Shown one piece after another: positions 33,766 to 42,663 of a stretch of DNA of 64,000 bases. The notes below the pieces were generated by a model. It was not told where the DNA came from. It searched no databases and was given only the letters and a program-made list of their open reading frames with translations. A program made the translations under genes and the position numbers. Positions within the stretch are counted from its first letter, which is position 1. The number at the start of each line of letters is the position of its first letter. Source of the DNA: Bacillota bacterium (GTDB lineage: Bacteria > Bacillota > Clostridia > Oscillospirales > Acutalibacteraceae); the NCBI GenBank assembly GCA_023410445.1, contig JAEYPT010000008.1, forward strand, positions 377,037 to 441,036, given 5' to 3'.

Positions 33766-36138
33766 ATGGATAACAGGATTCTGGAACCCTGTGAGAAGTG
33801 TATTCACGACGAACCGGCTGCTACAACGGCATGGTGTCCGATCCATGTGGATGTTGCGGCTTTTAACGCCGAATTGGAAAAAGGCGATTTTAAGCAAGCC
33901 TACAAACTTCTGGGGAAAAAAATGCCTTTTGCGGGAATCATCGGCATGATATGCGATCATCCCTGCGAAAAAGCATGCGTCCGGGAAGGACTGGACCGTT
34001 CGATTGCAGTCTCCGAGCTGGAACGCGCTGCAGTTTCCTACGGGTATACACCTTTTAAAAAGGGGCTGACCCCCCCACAGAAAACCGGAACGGCGGCCGT
34101 TGTCGGCGGAGGCATCAGCGGAATGACCGCGGCTTTTGAACTGAGTAAAAAAGGCTTTGAGGTCACGCTTTACGAAAAAACCGGCAGGCTCGGCGGAAGC
34201 CTCTGGAATTACGAAGGCACAGCGCTCCGCAAGGAAGCAATCGAAGAAGAACTCAAAATCATTCCAAAACTGGGCATCAGCGTTTTGTTAGACCGGAAAA
34301 TTGACAAATCTCTGCTTGCCAAACTGACCTCAGAATTCAACGTGGTTTTCCTCGGAACCGGCGAATGGGAGGAAGAGCTGACGATCGACCCGAATACGTT
34401 TCAGGTGAACGGGTCGTCCATATTTGCCGGGGGCAAGCTTTTCTATAAAAGCGATTCGGTGATCTACGCCGTCAGCTCCGGAAAAAGAGCCGCCGTTTCC
34501 ATGGAACGGTATTTAAAAAAGTCCTCTTTAACAGCGGGAAGAGAAAAAGAAAACTCCTACGAAACCCCGCTGAAATACAACCTGGAAGATGTCGAACCCG
34601 CGGAACGGGTAGAAAAATCCGATGAGATGTACACGCAGGAAGAAGCGAAAAAAGAAGCGCAGCGCTGCTTGAAATGCCGGTGCTCCGAGTGTCAAAAGGC
34701 ATGTGCGCACCTGAGAAAATTTGATATGGTTCCCAAAACTTACGGGCGCCAGATTTTCATCAACGAAGGTGTCATTCTGGGCACTCATTATGCGAATAAA
34801 ATGATCAATTCCTGCGCGATGTGCGGCCTCTGCACCGAAGAGTGCCCATCGGGAATCGGGATGGATGAAATTATCCGTAAAACGCGGGAAAGCATGGTTG
34901 AAAAGGGTAAAATGCCGCTTTCCGCCCATGATTTTGCTTTGAAGGATATGGAATTCAGCAACAGCGACCGATTCTTCCTGGTAAAATCTCCGCCGCCAAT
35001 TCCGGAAGAAAAAAGGGAATCCAGAGAAAAGGAATTATTCACCTATCCGCGTCTCGCCTTTTCCAAATACGCGCAGTCCGTATTCCGAGGCGACCCGGTA
35101 GGCCAGCAAAAGGCGGATTACCTCTTTTACCCCGGATGTCAGCTTTCGGCTTCCTCTCCCGAGTATGTGGAAAAATCCTACGGGTACCTTGTATCCAGAA
35201 TCAAGGAAGGCGTCGGTCTGATGCTCGGCTGCTGCGGCGCACCCGCAGACTGGGCGGGCAGGCAGGACCTGATGGCGGATAATATTCAGAGACTGCGGAA
35301 CGCATGGACCAAACTGGACAAACCCACGTTTATTCTGGCATGTTCCAGCTGCAGCGCCGTTTTTGAAAAATATCTCCCTGAAATCCCCCGCGTTTCTCTG
35401 TGGGAAATCTTTGAGCAGTACGGTCTTCCGGAAACCGCCGCCAACGGATGCGGGCACGTGCTGAGCGTTCACGATGCCTGCTCCTCCCGGCACAATAAAG
35501 CGGTTCACGACAGTCTGAGGCAGCTTGCCACAAAACTCGGATATGACATACGGGAACTGAAATATTCCAAGGAAAAGACAAAATGCTGCGGCTACGGGGG
35601 ACTCGTCTATTTCGCCAACCGGGAACAGTCGAATGACTTTGTCAAGGACCGGATCAGCGAAAGCGACGAAGACTACCTTGTTTACTGCGCTATGTGCAAG
35701 GACCTGTTTGTCGAAGGCGGAAAAAGGACCTACCATATTCTCGACCTGATTTTCGGTGAGAACATGGAGGATGCCGCGCATAAAAAAATGCCGAATCTGT
35801 CCCAGAGGCACGCGAACCGGGCAAAGCTCAAAAAAACGATGCTCCGGGAATTCTGGAACGAAGAGTCAAAGGACGAGCTGATCAAAATGAAAAATCTGAT
35901 GATCCCTGACGAAGTATGGCAAACCATGGAGGAGCGATATATTCTTCTGGAGGATATTGAAACGGTCATAAGCCATGCGCAGGAATCCGGGGAGCGGTTC
36001 TATAATCCGGAGGATTCCAGCTACCTGGCCAGCAGCCGAATCGGAGAGGTCACCTATTGGGTGCGTTATGCGGAAAAGGAAGGGTCCATTCAGGTGATTT
36101 CCGTTTACAGCCACAGAATGGAAGTAGCGAAGGAATAA
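33766..36138 (+). CDS. FAD-binding / dicluster / HdrB-like fusion oxidoreductase
   Basis: A 790-residue electron-transfer protein, fitting the family called pyridine nucleotide-disulfide oxidoreductase/dicluster-binding protein. Order of parts: N-terminal GltD-like Cys set (9, 12, 24, 63, 67, 71), FAD fold (VVGGGISGM, 112-120), a Cys-rich link CLKCRCSECQKAC, a ferredoxin motif CAMCGLCTEECP, and two CCG modules (GCCGAPADW and KCCGYGG) as in heterodisulfide reductase HdrB/D. The NAD(P) subdomain expected between FLGTGEW and IFAGGK is reduced to about 15 residues, so a pyridine nucleotide partner is doubtful. Probably passes MOP electrons onward. Confidence 0.88.
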   Translation: MDNRILEPCEKCIHDEPAATTAWCPIHVDVAAFNAELEKGDFKQAYKLLGKKMPFAGIIGMICDHPCEKACVREGLDRSIAVSELERAAVSYGYTPFKKGLTPPQKTGTAAVVGGGISGMTAAFELSKKGFEVTLYEKTGRLGGSLWNYEGTALRKEAIEEELKIIPKLGISVLLDRKIDKSLLAKLTSEFNVVFLGTGEWEEELTIDPNTFQVNGSSIFAGGKLFYKSDSVIYAVSSGKRAAVSMERYLKKSSLTAGREKENSYETPLKYNLEDVEPAERVEKSDEMYTQEEAKKEAQRCLKCRCSECQKACAHLRKFDMVPKTYGRQIFINEGVILGTHYANKMINSCAMCGLCTEECPSGIGMDEIIRKTRESMVEKGKMPLSAHDFALKDMEFSNSDRFFLVKSPPPIPEEKRESREKELFTYPRLAFSKYAQSVFRGDPVGQQKADYLFYPGCQLSASSPEYVEKSYGYLVSRIKEGVGLMLGCCGAPADWAGRQDLMADNIQRLRNAWTKLDKPTFILACSSCSAVFEKYLPEIPRVSLWEIFEQYGLPETAANGCGHVLSVHDACSSRHNKAVHDSLRQLATKLGYDIRELKYSKEKTKCCGYGGLVYFANREQSNDFVKDRISESDEDYLVYCAMCKDLFVEGGKRTYHILDLIFGENMEDAAHKKMPNLSQRHANRAKLKKTMLREFWNEESKDELIKMKNLMIPDEVWQTMEERYILLEDIETVISHAQESGERFYNPEDSSYLASSRIGEVTYWVRYAEKEGSIQVISVYSHRMEVAKE

Positions 36139-36141
36139 AGT

Positions 36142-36348
36142 ATGGATGATAAAAAAGGGCAGGAACTTCCCTGGATCTGTGATAAATGCAAGAAGAAGCT
36201 TGAGCTTCAAAAGGTCAAAGTGAGTTATCTTGGCGGAAATTTTGAAGTGGAGCTTATGCAATGCCCACAGTGCAAATCCGTATGTATCGGCGAGGATTTG
36301 GCGCTGGGCAAAATGCTGGAAGTGGAAAAAGGGCTGGAGGATAAATAA
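36142..36348 (+). CDS. small CxxC redox protein (DVU_1557-type)
   Basis: A 68-residue protein with two CxxC pairs (Cys13/16 and Cys41/44) and Cys48, resembling a zinc ribbon or rubredoxin-like fold. It fits the DVU_1557 family named for the Desulfovibrio cluster, by size and place. AAGGA lies seven bases before the ATG, and only three bases separate it from the fusion oxidoreductase gene. Whether it binds Zn or Fe is not readable. Confidence 0.75.
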   Translation: MDDKKGQELPWICDKCKKKLELQKVKVSYLGGNFEVELMQCPQCKSVCIGEDLALGKMLEVEKGLEDK

Positions 36349-37080
36349 TTGGGCTGCTGCAATGCGTATGAAAGCGAAAGCATGCGCGAAGCGCTGGGGG
36401 AAACGCTTAGGCCCGGAGGTTTCATCTTAACGGAAAAAGGCGTGCAGTTCTGCAAAATTTCATCCGGGGACCGGGTACTTGATTTAGGCTGCGGACGCGG
36501 TGCTACCGTCCACTATCTTGATCAGAATCACGCAATCCGCGCCGCCGGGATTGATCCCTCGGAAAAGCTGGTTCAAGAGGCAAAAAGGTCCTACCCAGAC
36601 GCGGTATTTGTTCTCGGCCGTGGGGAAGCTCTCCCCTTTGCAGACGGCAGCTTTCAATGCGTATTTGCGGAATGCACGCTGTCCTTGATGAACACCGACC
36701 TTACACTCCGGCAGGTTCACCGGGTATTGGCAGACGGTGGCTGGTTTGTCATCACCGATGTTTATGCAAAAAAACCGGAAGCTGTTGGCGAACTGGAAAA
36801 ATTCACGGTCAACAGCTGCATGAGAGGGCTTCATAATCTCCCTCTTCTGCAGAAAAAGCTGGAACAGGCAGGGTTTCAAATCGCTCTTTTCGAAGACTGC
36901 AGCCATTATTTTAAGGAACTGCTGGTAAAAACAGTCTTTTCCTGCGGCTCGATGAGCGCTTTCTGGAACGCCGCTTCCGGGGGCTGCGTCGACGGCTGTG
37001 AATTTCAGGAGTCTCTGAAAAAATGCAAACCCGGATATTTTATTCTGATCGTCAGAAAGGTAGGGCCGGGCCATGGATGA
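36349..37080 (+). CDS. class I SAM-dependent methyltransferase (DVU_1556-type)
   Basis: A 243-residue methyltransferase with motif I VLDLGCGRGATV, the acidic residue after beta-2 (GIDPSEKL) and LPFADGSFQCVFAECTLS. It starts at a TTG with GGAGG eight bases upstream, producing a GCCN N-terminus with vicinal Cys. Further Cys occur at the C-terminal end (GGCVDGCEF), unusual for a plain methyltransferase. Overlaps the next gene by eight bases. Substrate unknown; its neighbours suggest a modification linked to the Mo enzyme or its cofactor. Confidence 0.85.
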   Translation: MGCCNAYESESMREALGETLRPGGFILTEKGVQFCKISSGDRVLDLGCGRGATVHYLDQNHAIRAAGIDPSEKLVQEAKRSYPDAVFVLGRGEALPFADGSFQCVFAECTLSLMNTDLTLRQVHRVLADGGWFVITDVYAKKPEAVGELEKFTVNSCMRGLHNLPLLQKKLEQAGFQIALFEDCSHYFKELLVKTVFSCGSMSAFWNAASGGCVDGCEFQESLKKCKPGYFILIVRKVGPGHG

Positions 37081-37525
37081 ATTAGGCTTTCAGATGTTCA
37101 AACTTACCAACGCCGGATATTGCTGTTCCCAGATCATGGTCAAGATGGCTTTGGATGCGGAGGGCCGGGAGAATGCGGATCTGCTGAGGGCGATCAACGC
37201 CTTCTGCAGAGTAGTCGGCAGCATGCCGCGGACATGCGGAGTTCTGAACGGCGGGATCGCGGTGTTAGGTCTTTACGCCGGAAAGGGCACCGAGGCGGAG
37301 TATCCGAAGGAGGAATTCACCGGGATGGTAGATGAATTCACCGACTGGTTTGAAAACCAATTCGGCAGCACGCAGTGTCAGGACCTGATCGGAGTCAGCA
37401 GTATCACCGATCTCCAGTCAAACCAGCAATATCGGCTGAAATGCGGAAATATCTTAATCGACAGTTTTCAGAAAATTCAGCAAATACTGCAGGAGAATAA
37501 TTTTGAGCTTGGAAGCAGGGATTAA
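37073..37525 (+). CDS. C-GCAxxG-C-C family protein (DVU_1555-type)
   Basis: A 150-residue protein of the C_GCAxxG_C_C family, with conserved Cys in GYCCSQ (15-20), TCGVLNGG, TQCQDL and KCGN. Such proteins are thought to be redox or metal-binding, with no proven reaction. It overlaps both neighbours (methyltransferase and radical SAM genes), so the three are translationally coupled. Confidence 0.85.
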   Translation: MDELGFQMFKLTNAGYCCSQIMVKMALDAEGRENADLLRAINAFCRVVGSMPRTCGVLNGGIAVLGLYAGKGTEAEYPKEEFTGMVDEFTDWFENQFGSTQCQDLIGVSSITDLQSNQQYRLKCGNILIDSFQKIQQILQENNFELGSRD

Positions 37526-38879
37526 TTTGGATTCAAACAATCCCATCGTGTCTACCCAAAGCTTATGCCCGATCTGTTTTAACAAGCTCGACGCCGAGAT
37601 CATCTCACGGGAGGCCGGCTATTACATGGTGAAGCGCTGCCCGGAGCATGGAACATTCCAAACGCTTGTCTGGAACGGAAGCACTCCAATGGAACAATGG
37701 ATTGGGAAAGACGAAAGAACTCCGATCCGAAATCCGCAGATCGCTTCGGAAAAGGGCTGCCCCTACGACTGCGGCCTTTGCGGCGAGCATCGGCAGCATA
37801 CCTGCACGGCGCTGATTGAGGTGACACAAAACTGCAATCTGCACTGCGACTTTTGTTTTGCGGGTTCCGGTGCCCACCGCAGTCGGGATCCCTCCATTGA
37901 GCAGATCAACCGCCTGTACGAATTTACGATGGAAGCCTCCGGGGGCTGCAACGTGCAGCTTTCGGGCGGCGAACCCACGCTAAGGGACGATCTTCCTCAG
38001 ATCATCCGAAACGGCAAAGACATCGGCTTCCGCTTTATTCAAGTGAATACGAACGGAATTCGCCTCTCAAAAGATGAAACATACGTCAAGGAATTGCAGG
38101 CAGCCGGCCTCGACTCCGTTTTTTTGCAGTTCGACGGAACCAGCGACGGGATTTATAAAAAGCTCAGAGGCCGCGAACTGCTGGAAGAAAAGACAAGAGC
38201 GATAGAAAACTGCGGGAAATACGGCATCGGGGTGGTGCTGGTTCCAACGCTTGTACCCGGTATCAATACGGAGAATATTGGGGAAATCATAAGCTTTGGG
38301 CTTCATCATATCAGCGCGGTGAGAGGGGTTCATTTTCAGCCTGTTAGTTATTTCGGCCGGGTGCCAAAACCGCCGAAGGACAAAGACCGGTTGACATTGG
38401 CCCAATTGATGGACGAAATAGAGAAGCAGACGAACGGAAACATCAAAGCAATCGACCTGAAGCCGAACCAATGTGAAAATTCGCTTTGCTCCTTTCATGG
38501 GAATTTTTTGTCTCTCGGGGATGGGCAGCTTATGGCTGTATCAAAAAATTCGGGCTGCTGCAAAAGCAAAGAAAGTGCCCGAAAGGCCAAAACGTATGTT
38601 TCGCGGAACTGGACGGGACGTTTGACCGTAACCGGGAAAGGTTCCTCTTCGGACAAAAAGTCGGATTGGGATGCAATCCTTGACCGCATTCACAGCACTT
38701 CATTCAGCATTTCGGCCATGGCATTTCAGGATGTCTGGAATATCGACCTGAATCGAGTGAAGGATTGCTGTATTCATGTCGTGAGCCCCGATAAGAGACT
38801 GATTCCGTTCTGTCTCTACAACATCACCGATTCCGAAGGAAAGGCTCTATACCGAGATGGAAGCCGGTGGTCGGAATGA
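37503..38879 (+). CDS. radical SAM protein of the MOP cluster (TrsS-like)
   Basis: A 458-residue radical SAM enzyme. The SAM cluster motif is CNLHCDFC (Cys111, 115, 118) and is followed by SGGEPTLRDD. The N-terminus carries extra Cys sets: CPIC (22, 25), RCPEHG (46), GCPYDCGLC (86, 90, 93) and Cys101, a layout seen in MJ0619/Tes-like radical SAM proteins. C-terminal Cys pairs (SGCCKSK, KDCCIH) may bind further clusters. The TTG start has GGAG seven bases upstream. It fits the family I recall as radical SAM (seleno)protein TrsS, here with Cys and no in-frame TGA. Substrate unknown. Confidence 0.85.
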   Translation: MSLEAGINLDSNNPIVSTQSLCPICFNKLDAEIISREAGYYMVKRCPEHGTFQTLVWNGSTPMEQWIGKDERTPIRNPQIASEKGCPYDCGLCGEHRQHTCTALIEVTQNCNLHCDFCFAGSGAHRSRDPSIEQINRLYEFTMEASGGCNVQLSGGEPTLRDDLPQIIRNGKDIGFRFIQVNTNGIRLSKDETYVKELQAAGLDSVFLQFDGTSDGIYKKLRGRELLEEKTRAIENCGKYGIGVVLVPTLVPGINTENIGEIISFGLHHISAVRGVHFQPVSYFGRVPKPPKDKDRLTLAQLMDEIEKQTNGNIKAIDLKPNQCENSLCSFHGNFLSLGDGQLMAVSKNSGCCKSKESARKAKTYVSRNWTGRLTVTGKGSSSDKKSDWDAILDRIHSTSFSISAMAFQDVWNIDLNRVKDCCIHVVSPDKRLIPFCLYNITDSEGKALYRDGSRWSE

Positions 38880-40153
38880 AATTGACGCCGCTTGAAAACT
38901 GGATCATGCTCAGGTCCGGCATCCCGGAGAGGAAGCGGGGGCTGCTCGAAGAATATCAGCTTGACCGCATCCGAGAAACCGTACGTTATACCGCGAGCCA
39001 CAGCCGGTTTTACAAAGAGCAGTTTAAGAAAATTGATGCGGATTCCATTCGCTCCCTGAAAGATTTTCAGGCCCTTCCCTTCACTTCCCCGCAGCAGATC
39101 AGAGATCGTTCTCTGGATTTTCTGTGTGTGCCCCAAAGCGAAATCAAGCGGATCGTAACCCTGAAAAGCTCGGGGACAAGCGGAAACGAAAAACGAATTT
39201 ATTTTACGGAAGAAGATTTAAACCTGACCGTTGATTTTTTTCAATGGGGAATGAGCTGCCTGACAGACAGCACCGACCGGGTTCTTGTTCTCCTCCCCGG
39301 AAACTCCTACGGCAGTATCGGCGATTTACTGAAAAAAGCGCTTTCCAAAACGGAAATCCCGTGTTTTGTAAGCGGTGTTATGACCAATGTTCAAGAAACG
39401 GCCCAGTGTATCGTGGAAAATGGAATTACCTGCATCGTGGGCATTCCAATCCAGATCATGCAGCTTGCGAGAATGGGAAACGTAGCTTTTAAACGGATTC
39501 GAAAGGTTCTGCTGAGTACGGACTATGTGCCGGAAACACTGATCTCCGAATTAACCGAGTACGGCTGCAGGGTGTTCACCCACTACGGTATGACCGAAAT
39601 GGGATACGGCGGAGGCGTGGAATGCGAAGCGCTGGACGGCTACCATATGAGGGAGGCGGATCTGTATTTTGAAATTGTCGATTCGGTTACTTCCCGGCCT
39701 GTCCCCGACGGACAGTGGGGCGAAGTCGTTGTTACGACCCTTACCAGAAAGGCCATGCCGCTGATCCGGTACCGGACAGGCGATATTGCCGCGTTCTCCC
39801 CTGTTCCCTGCCCCTGCGGGACTTTTCTAAAAACCATGAAGCGGGTCCGGGGCCGTTTGGGCAATGAACTCAGAATCGGGGACGAGTCGTTGTCTTTGGC
39901 CGAGCTGGATGAAATCATTCTGCCGTTCCGGGAAGTGATGGATTACAGGGTCCGTTTTTCCTCCGGGAACCGGATCGACATTGAAATCGCGGCAGTTGGA
40001 AACGGCCTCTGCTGTGATAAAATCACACTTTCTGTTACGGACTATATTCATGAAAAGTTCGGGTGTGAAATCAATCCGCTGATTCGGGTATCGCTCAACG
40101 GTGAACCCAAAAAAATTCTGAACAGCATGATGAAACGGACGGTCCGCGGCTGA
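38876..40153 (+). CDS. AMP-dependent acyl ligase, PaaK-like (DVU_1553-type)
   Basis: A 425-residue adenylate-forming enzyme like phenylacetate-CoA ligase. Visible motifs: LKSSGTSGNEKRIYFT (P-loop), HYGMTEMGYGGG and RYRTGDIA. The ATG overlaps the radical SAM stop as ATGA, which decides the start. Substrate cannot be told; candidates are an aryl/acyl acid made by MOP or a cofactor intermediate. Its constant pairing with the radical SAM gene suggests a shared pathway. Confidence 0.83.
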   Translation: MKLTPLENWIMLRSGIPERKRGLLEEYQLDRIRETVRYTASHSRFYKEQFKKIDADSIRSLKDFQALPFTSPQQIRDRSLDFLCVPQSEIKRIVTLKSSGTSGNEKRIYFTEEDLNLTVDFFQWGMSCLTDSTDRVLVLLPGNSYGSIGDLLKKALSKTEIPCFVSGVMTNVQETAQCIVENGITCIVGIPIQIMQLARMGNVAFKRIRKVLLSTDYVPETLISELTEYGCRVFTHYGMTEMGYGGGVECEALDGYHMREADLYFEIVDSVTSRPVPDGQWGEVVVTTLTRKAMPLIRYRTGDIAAFSPVPCPCGTFLKTMKRVRGRLGNELRIGDESLSLAELDEIILPFREVMDYRVRFSSGNRIDIEIAAVGNGLCCDKITLSVTDYIHEKFGCEINPLIRVSLNGEPKKILNSMMKRTVRG

Positions 40154-40264
40154 ACGTCAAACTTGCTGTCATGACTGCACGGTTCTTACGCCTTGCCACA
40201 TCTCGGTGTAAACCTATTTATTAAGGGAACACTGATACCGCGCCCGATTCGGAGAAACTGTTTT

Positions 40265-40888
40265 ATGAGAAGTATTTATCTGGTAAGGCACTGTGAAACG
40301 GAACATTTCCCAGAAAAGCGATGTATCGGCATGACCGATATCGATCTCAGTGAAAACGGGATTTGGCAAGCGAACAGGCTGAACCTATATTTTCGGTACA
40401 AAGGCCTCCGTACCATATTCTGCAGCCCCGCCCTTCGTGCAGAAAAAACGTCCGAGTTCATATCCGGCGGCCAAGTCCCGGTAACAACGCTTGCCGAACT
40501 GCATGAAATCAACATGGGCGATTGGGACGGGATGTCCTTTGACGAGATTAAAATGAAATATCCCGATGAATACAGGCACCGGGGCCTTGATTTTGCCGCG
40601 TTCTCTCCGCCGAACGGCGAAAGCTTTGCCGCGTGTCAGGAAAGGGCAGCAGGGGTTTTCCAAGACATTTTAAGAAATTCTTCCGGAGCCATCGCCGTCG
40701 TTTCCCACGCAGGTTTCAACCGAGCGCTGCTTTGCAGCCTCTGCGGCATCGATTTGCAGAAGCTATTTACGATTCCGCAGCCGTTCGGATGTATCAATCG
40801 CCTGCTTCTGGAAAACGGCGTATGCAGGGTCCGTGAAACAGGGATAACTGTATGGGAGAGCGATGAACCCGGCAGATTGGAGCAGTAA
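40265..40888 (+). CDS. histidine phosphatase family protein
   Basis: A 207-residue phosphoglycerate-mutase-like phosphatase. The phosphohistidine motif reads VRHCETE (Cys in place of the common Gly), with a second catalytic His in VVSHAGFNRALL. Similar to alpha-ribazole phosphatase CobC in size. GGAG lies ten bases before the ATG. Two bases separate it from the nucleotidyltransferase gene, implying a linked reaction such as removal of a phosphate from a nucleotide-type intermediate. Confidence 0.82.
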   Translation: MRSIYLVRHCETEHFPEKRCIGMTDIDLSENGIWQANRLNLYFRYKGLRTIFCSPALRAEKTSEFISGGQVPVTTLAELHEINMGDWDGMSFDEIKMKYPDEYRHRGLDFAAFSPPNGESFAACQERAAGVFQDILRNSSGAIAVVSHAGFNRALLCSLCGIDLQKLFTIPQPFGCINRLLLENGVCRVRETGITVWESDEPGRLEQ

Positions 40889-40890
40889 AA

Positions 40891-41511
40891 ATGAACACAG
40901 GAGCAGTTATTGTAGCCGCCGGTATGTCGTCCCGCATGAACGCGTTTAAGCCGATGTTGAGACTTCGCAATTCCACCGTGATCGAAACGGCAATTTCCAC
41001 CCTCAGTTCGGCCGGCATCGGCGAAATCGCCGTAGTCACGGGTAATCACTCCAGAATACTTATGAAGCATCTTTCCACTGCTGAAGTCACCTGCCTTTAT
41101 AACGGCAGATACAATACAACCGATATGTTCGATTCCGCAAAGCTCGGGCTTAGTTTTCTGAAAGACCACTGCAGCAGAATTTTCTTTCTGCCCGGCGACG
41201 TGCCTCTGTTTTCCAAGCGCAGCCTTGCGTTAATGACGGAAGAAATGGACCGCACAGGCTGCAAAATTCTGCTGCCCATGCACGAAGGCCAAATGGGACA
41301 TCCGATTCTGATCGACTCCAGCGCCGTTTCATCCCTGCTCCTTTATCAGGGTAGCGAGGGTCTGAAGGGAGCGATCGACAGCTTCGGCGGTCTGACTAGG
41401 ACCATTGAACTCGACGATGAAGGCATGCTTCTCGATGCGGACACACCCGAAGATTATGAACGGCTGCTGGAATATGCCGAACAGCATCCGGATGACAACA
41501 GCAACGATTAA
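40891..41511 (+). CDS. MobA/MocA-like nucleotidyltransferase (DVU_1551-type)
   Basis: A 206-residue NTP transferase of the family that adds CMP or GMP to molybdopterin. The N-terminal loop is VAAGMSSRM, followed by KPML; the metal site is in GDVPLF and the pterin-side motif is MGHP. Mo hydroxylases such as MOP use the cytosine dinucleotide form, so a CTP:molybdopterin cytidylyltransferase role is the best guess. CTP versus GTP use is not proven by sequence. Confidence 0.8.
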   Translation: MNTGAVIVAAGMSSRMNAFKPMLRLRNSTVIETAISTLSSAGIGEIAVVTGNHSRILMKHLSTAEVTCLYNGRYNTTDMFDSAKLGLSFLKDHCSRIFFLPGDVPLFSKRSLALMTEEMDRTGCKILLPMHEGQMGHPILIDSSAVSSLLLYQGSEGLKGAIDSFGGLTRTIELDDEGMLLDADTPEDYERLLEYAEQHPDDNSND

Positions 41512-41525
41512 GATAGGAGAGTTTT

Positions 41526-42548
41526 ATGAAAGAAATCAGGACCGTCGACGCCGTGGGAAGCGTTCTTTGTCACGATATCACACAAATCATTCCCGGGAAA
41601 ACAAAAGGCGCCATCTTCAAAAAAGGGCATGTCGTCACGGAAGATGACATTCCGGTTCTGCTTTCCGTCGGAAAGGATCATTTGTACATTTGGGAAATGG
41701 ATGAGAATATGCTGCACGAAAACGATGCGGCAGAAATTCTGTCTTCCATGTGCAAAAACAATCATATGAGAGGCACCCCGCCCGAGGAAGGGAAAATCGA
41801 GCTGATTGCTGAGAATGACGGTCTTTTTAAAGTGGACATAGAAAGGCTGAACCGAATCAACGCCCTCGGTGAAATTATTATTTCTACGCGCCACTCCAAT
41901 TTCGCGGTAAAAAAAGGTGACAAGCTTGCCGGAACACGCGTGATTCCTTTGATCATAGCCAAAAAGAAAATGAATGCGGCAAAGGAAATAGCCGGAAACG
42001 AACCGCTGTTCCAACTGCTGCCCTTCGGCCATCGGAAAGCAGGCATTGTAACGACCGGAAACGAAGTGTTTTACGGGCGGATTCAGGACGCCTTTGGTCC
42101 TGTGATCCGTGACAAGCTATCTGAATTCGATGTTGACGTTTTAGGGCAAACCATTATTAACGATGAAAAAGAGAAGATTACAACGATTATCAAAGGGTAC
42201 ATCGAGCAGGGCGCTGATTTCATTATTTGCACCGGCGGAATGAGTGTTGACCCCGACGACACCACCCCCTCCGCCATCAAGGATACCGGTGCCGAGCTCA
42301 TCTCTTACGGCGCTCCGGTGCTGCCGGGCGCAATGTTTCTGCTTGCTTATTACGGCGAAAAAAAGATTCCCATCATCGGTCTCCCGGGCTGTGTGATGTA
42401 CGCAAAGCGTACCATTTTTGATTTGATTCTTCCCCGGATTATGGCGGGTGAAATTCTGAACGCAGAAGATCTGTCGGTTCTGGGGCATGGGGGACTCTGT
42501 CTCAGCTGTCCTGAATGCACCTTCCCCAATTGCGGATTCGGCAAATAA
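41526..42548 (+). CDS. MoeA-like molybdopterin-binding protein
   Basis: A 340-residue protein with a MoCF/MoaB-like domain (VTTGNEVFYGRI, ICTGGMSVDPDD, GAPVLPGAMF, GLPGC) in its C-terminal half and an N-terminal region unlike full MoeA. Standard MoeA is about 400 residues with two extra domains. The C-terminus ends CLSCPECTFPNCGFGK, a compact Cys cluster. Probably inserts Mo or handles the nucleotide cofactor for MOP. AGGAGAG lies before the ATG. Confidence 0.8.
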   Translation: MKEIRTVDAVGSVLCHDITQIIPGKTKGAIFKKGHVVTEDDIPVLLSVGKDHLYIWEMDENMLHENDAAEILSSMCKNNHMRGTPPEEGKIELIAENDGLFKVDIERLNRINALGEIIISTRHSNFAVKKGDKLAGTRVIPLIIAKKKMNAAKEIAGNEPLFQLLPFGHRKAGIVTTGNEVFYGRIQDAFGPVIRDKLSEFDVDVLGQTIINDEKEKITTIIKGYIEQGADFIICTGGMSVDPDDTTPSAIKDTGAELISYGAPVLPGAMFLLAYYGEKKIPIIGLPGCVMYAKRTIFDLILPRIMAGEILNAEDLSVLGHGGLCLSCPECTFPNCGFGK

Positions 42549-42663
42549 CCAATCGCCGATTCGCGCAGTTTAACTGTGACAGGCTAAACAGGATGACAAA
42601 GGGAAAAAGAGAATATTATTCATATTTATTTCCATATATTTATCAGAAAGAAAGGGTGTCTTC

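Noticed and set aside
37503..38879. Selenocysteine in the radical SAM protein
   Set aside because: Homologs may contain it, but here the frame is continuous with Cys at the Cys-rich sites and no in-frame TGA.
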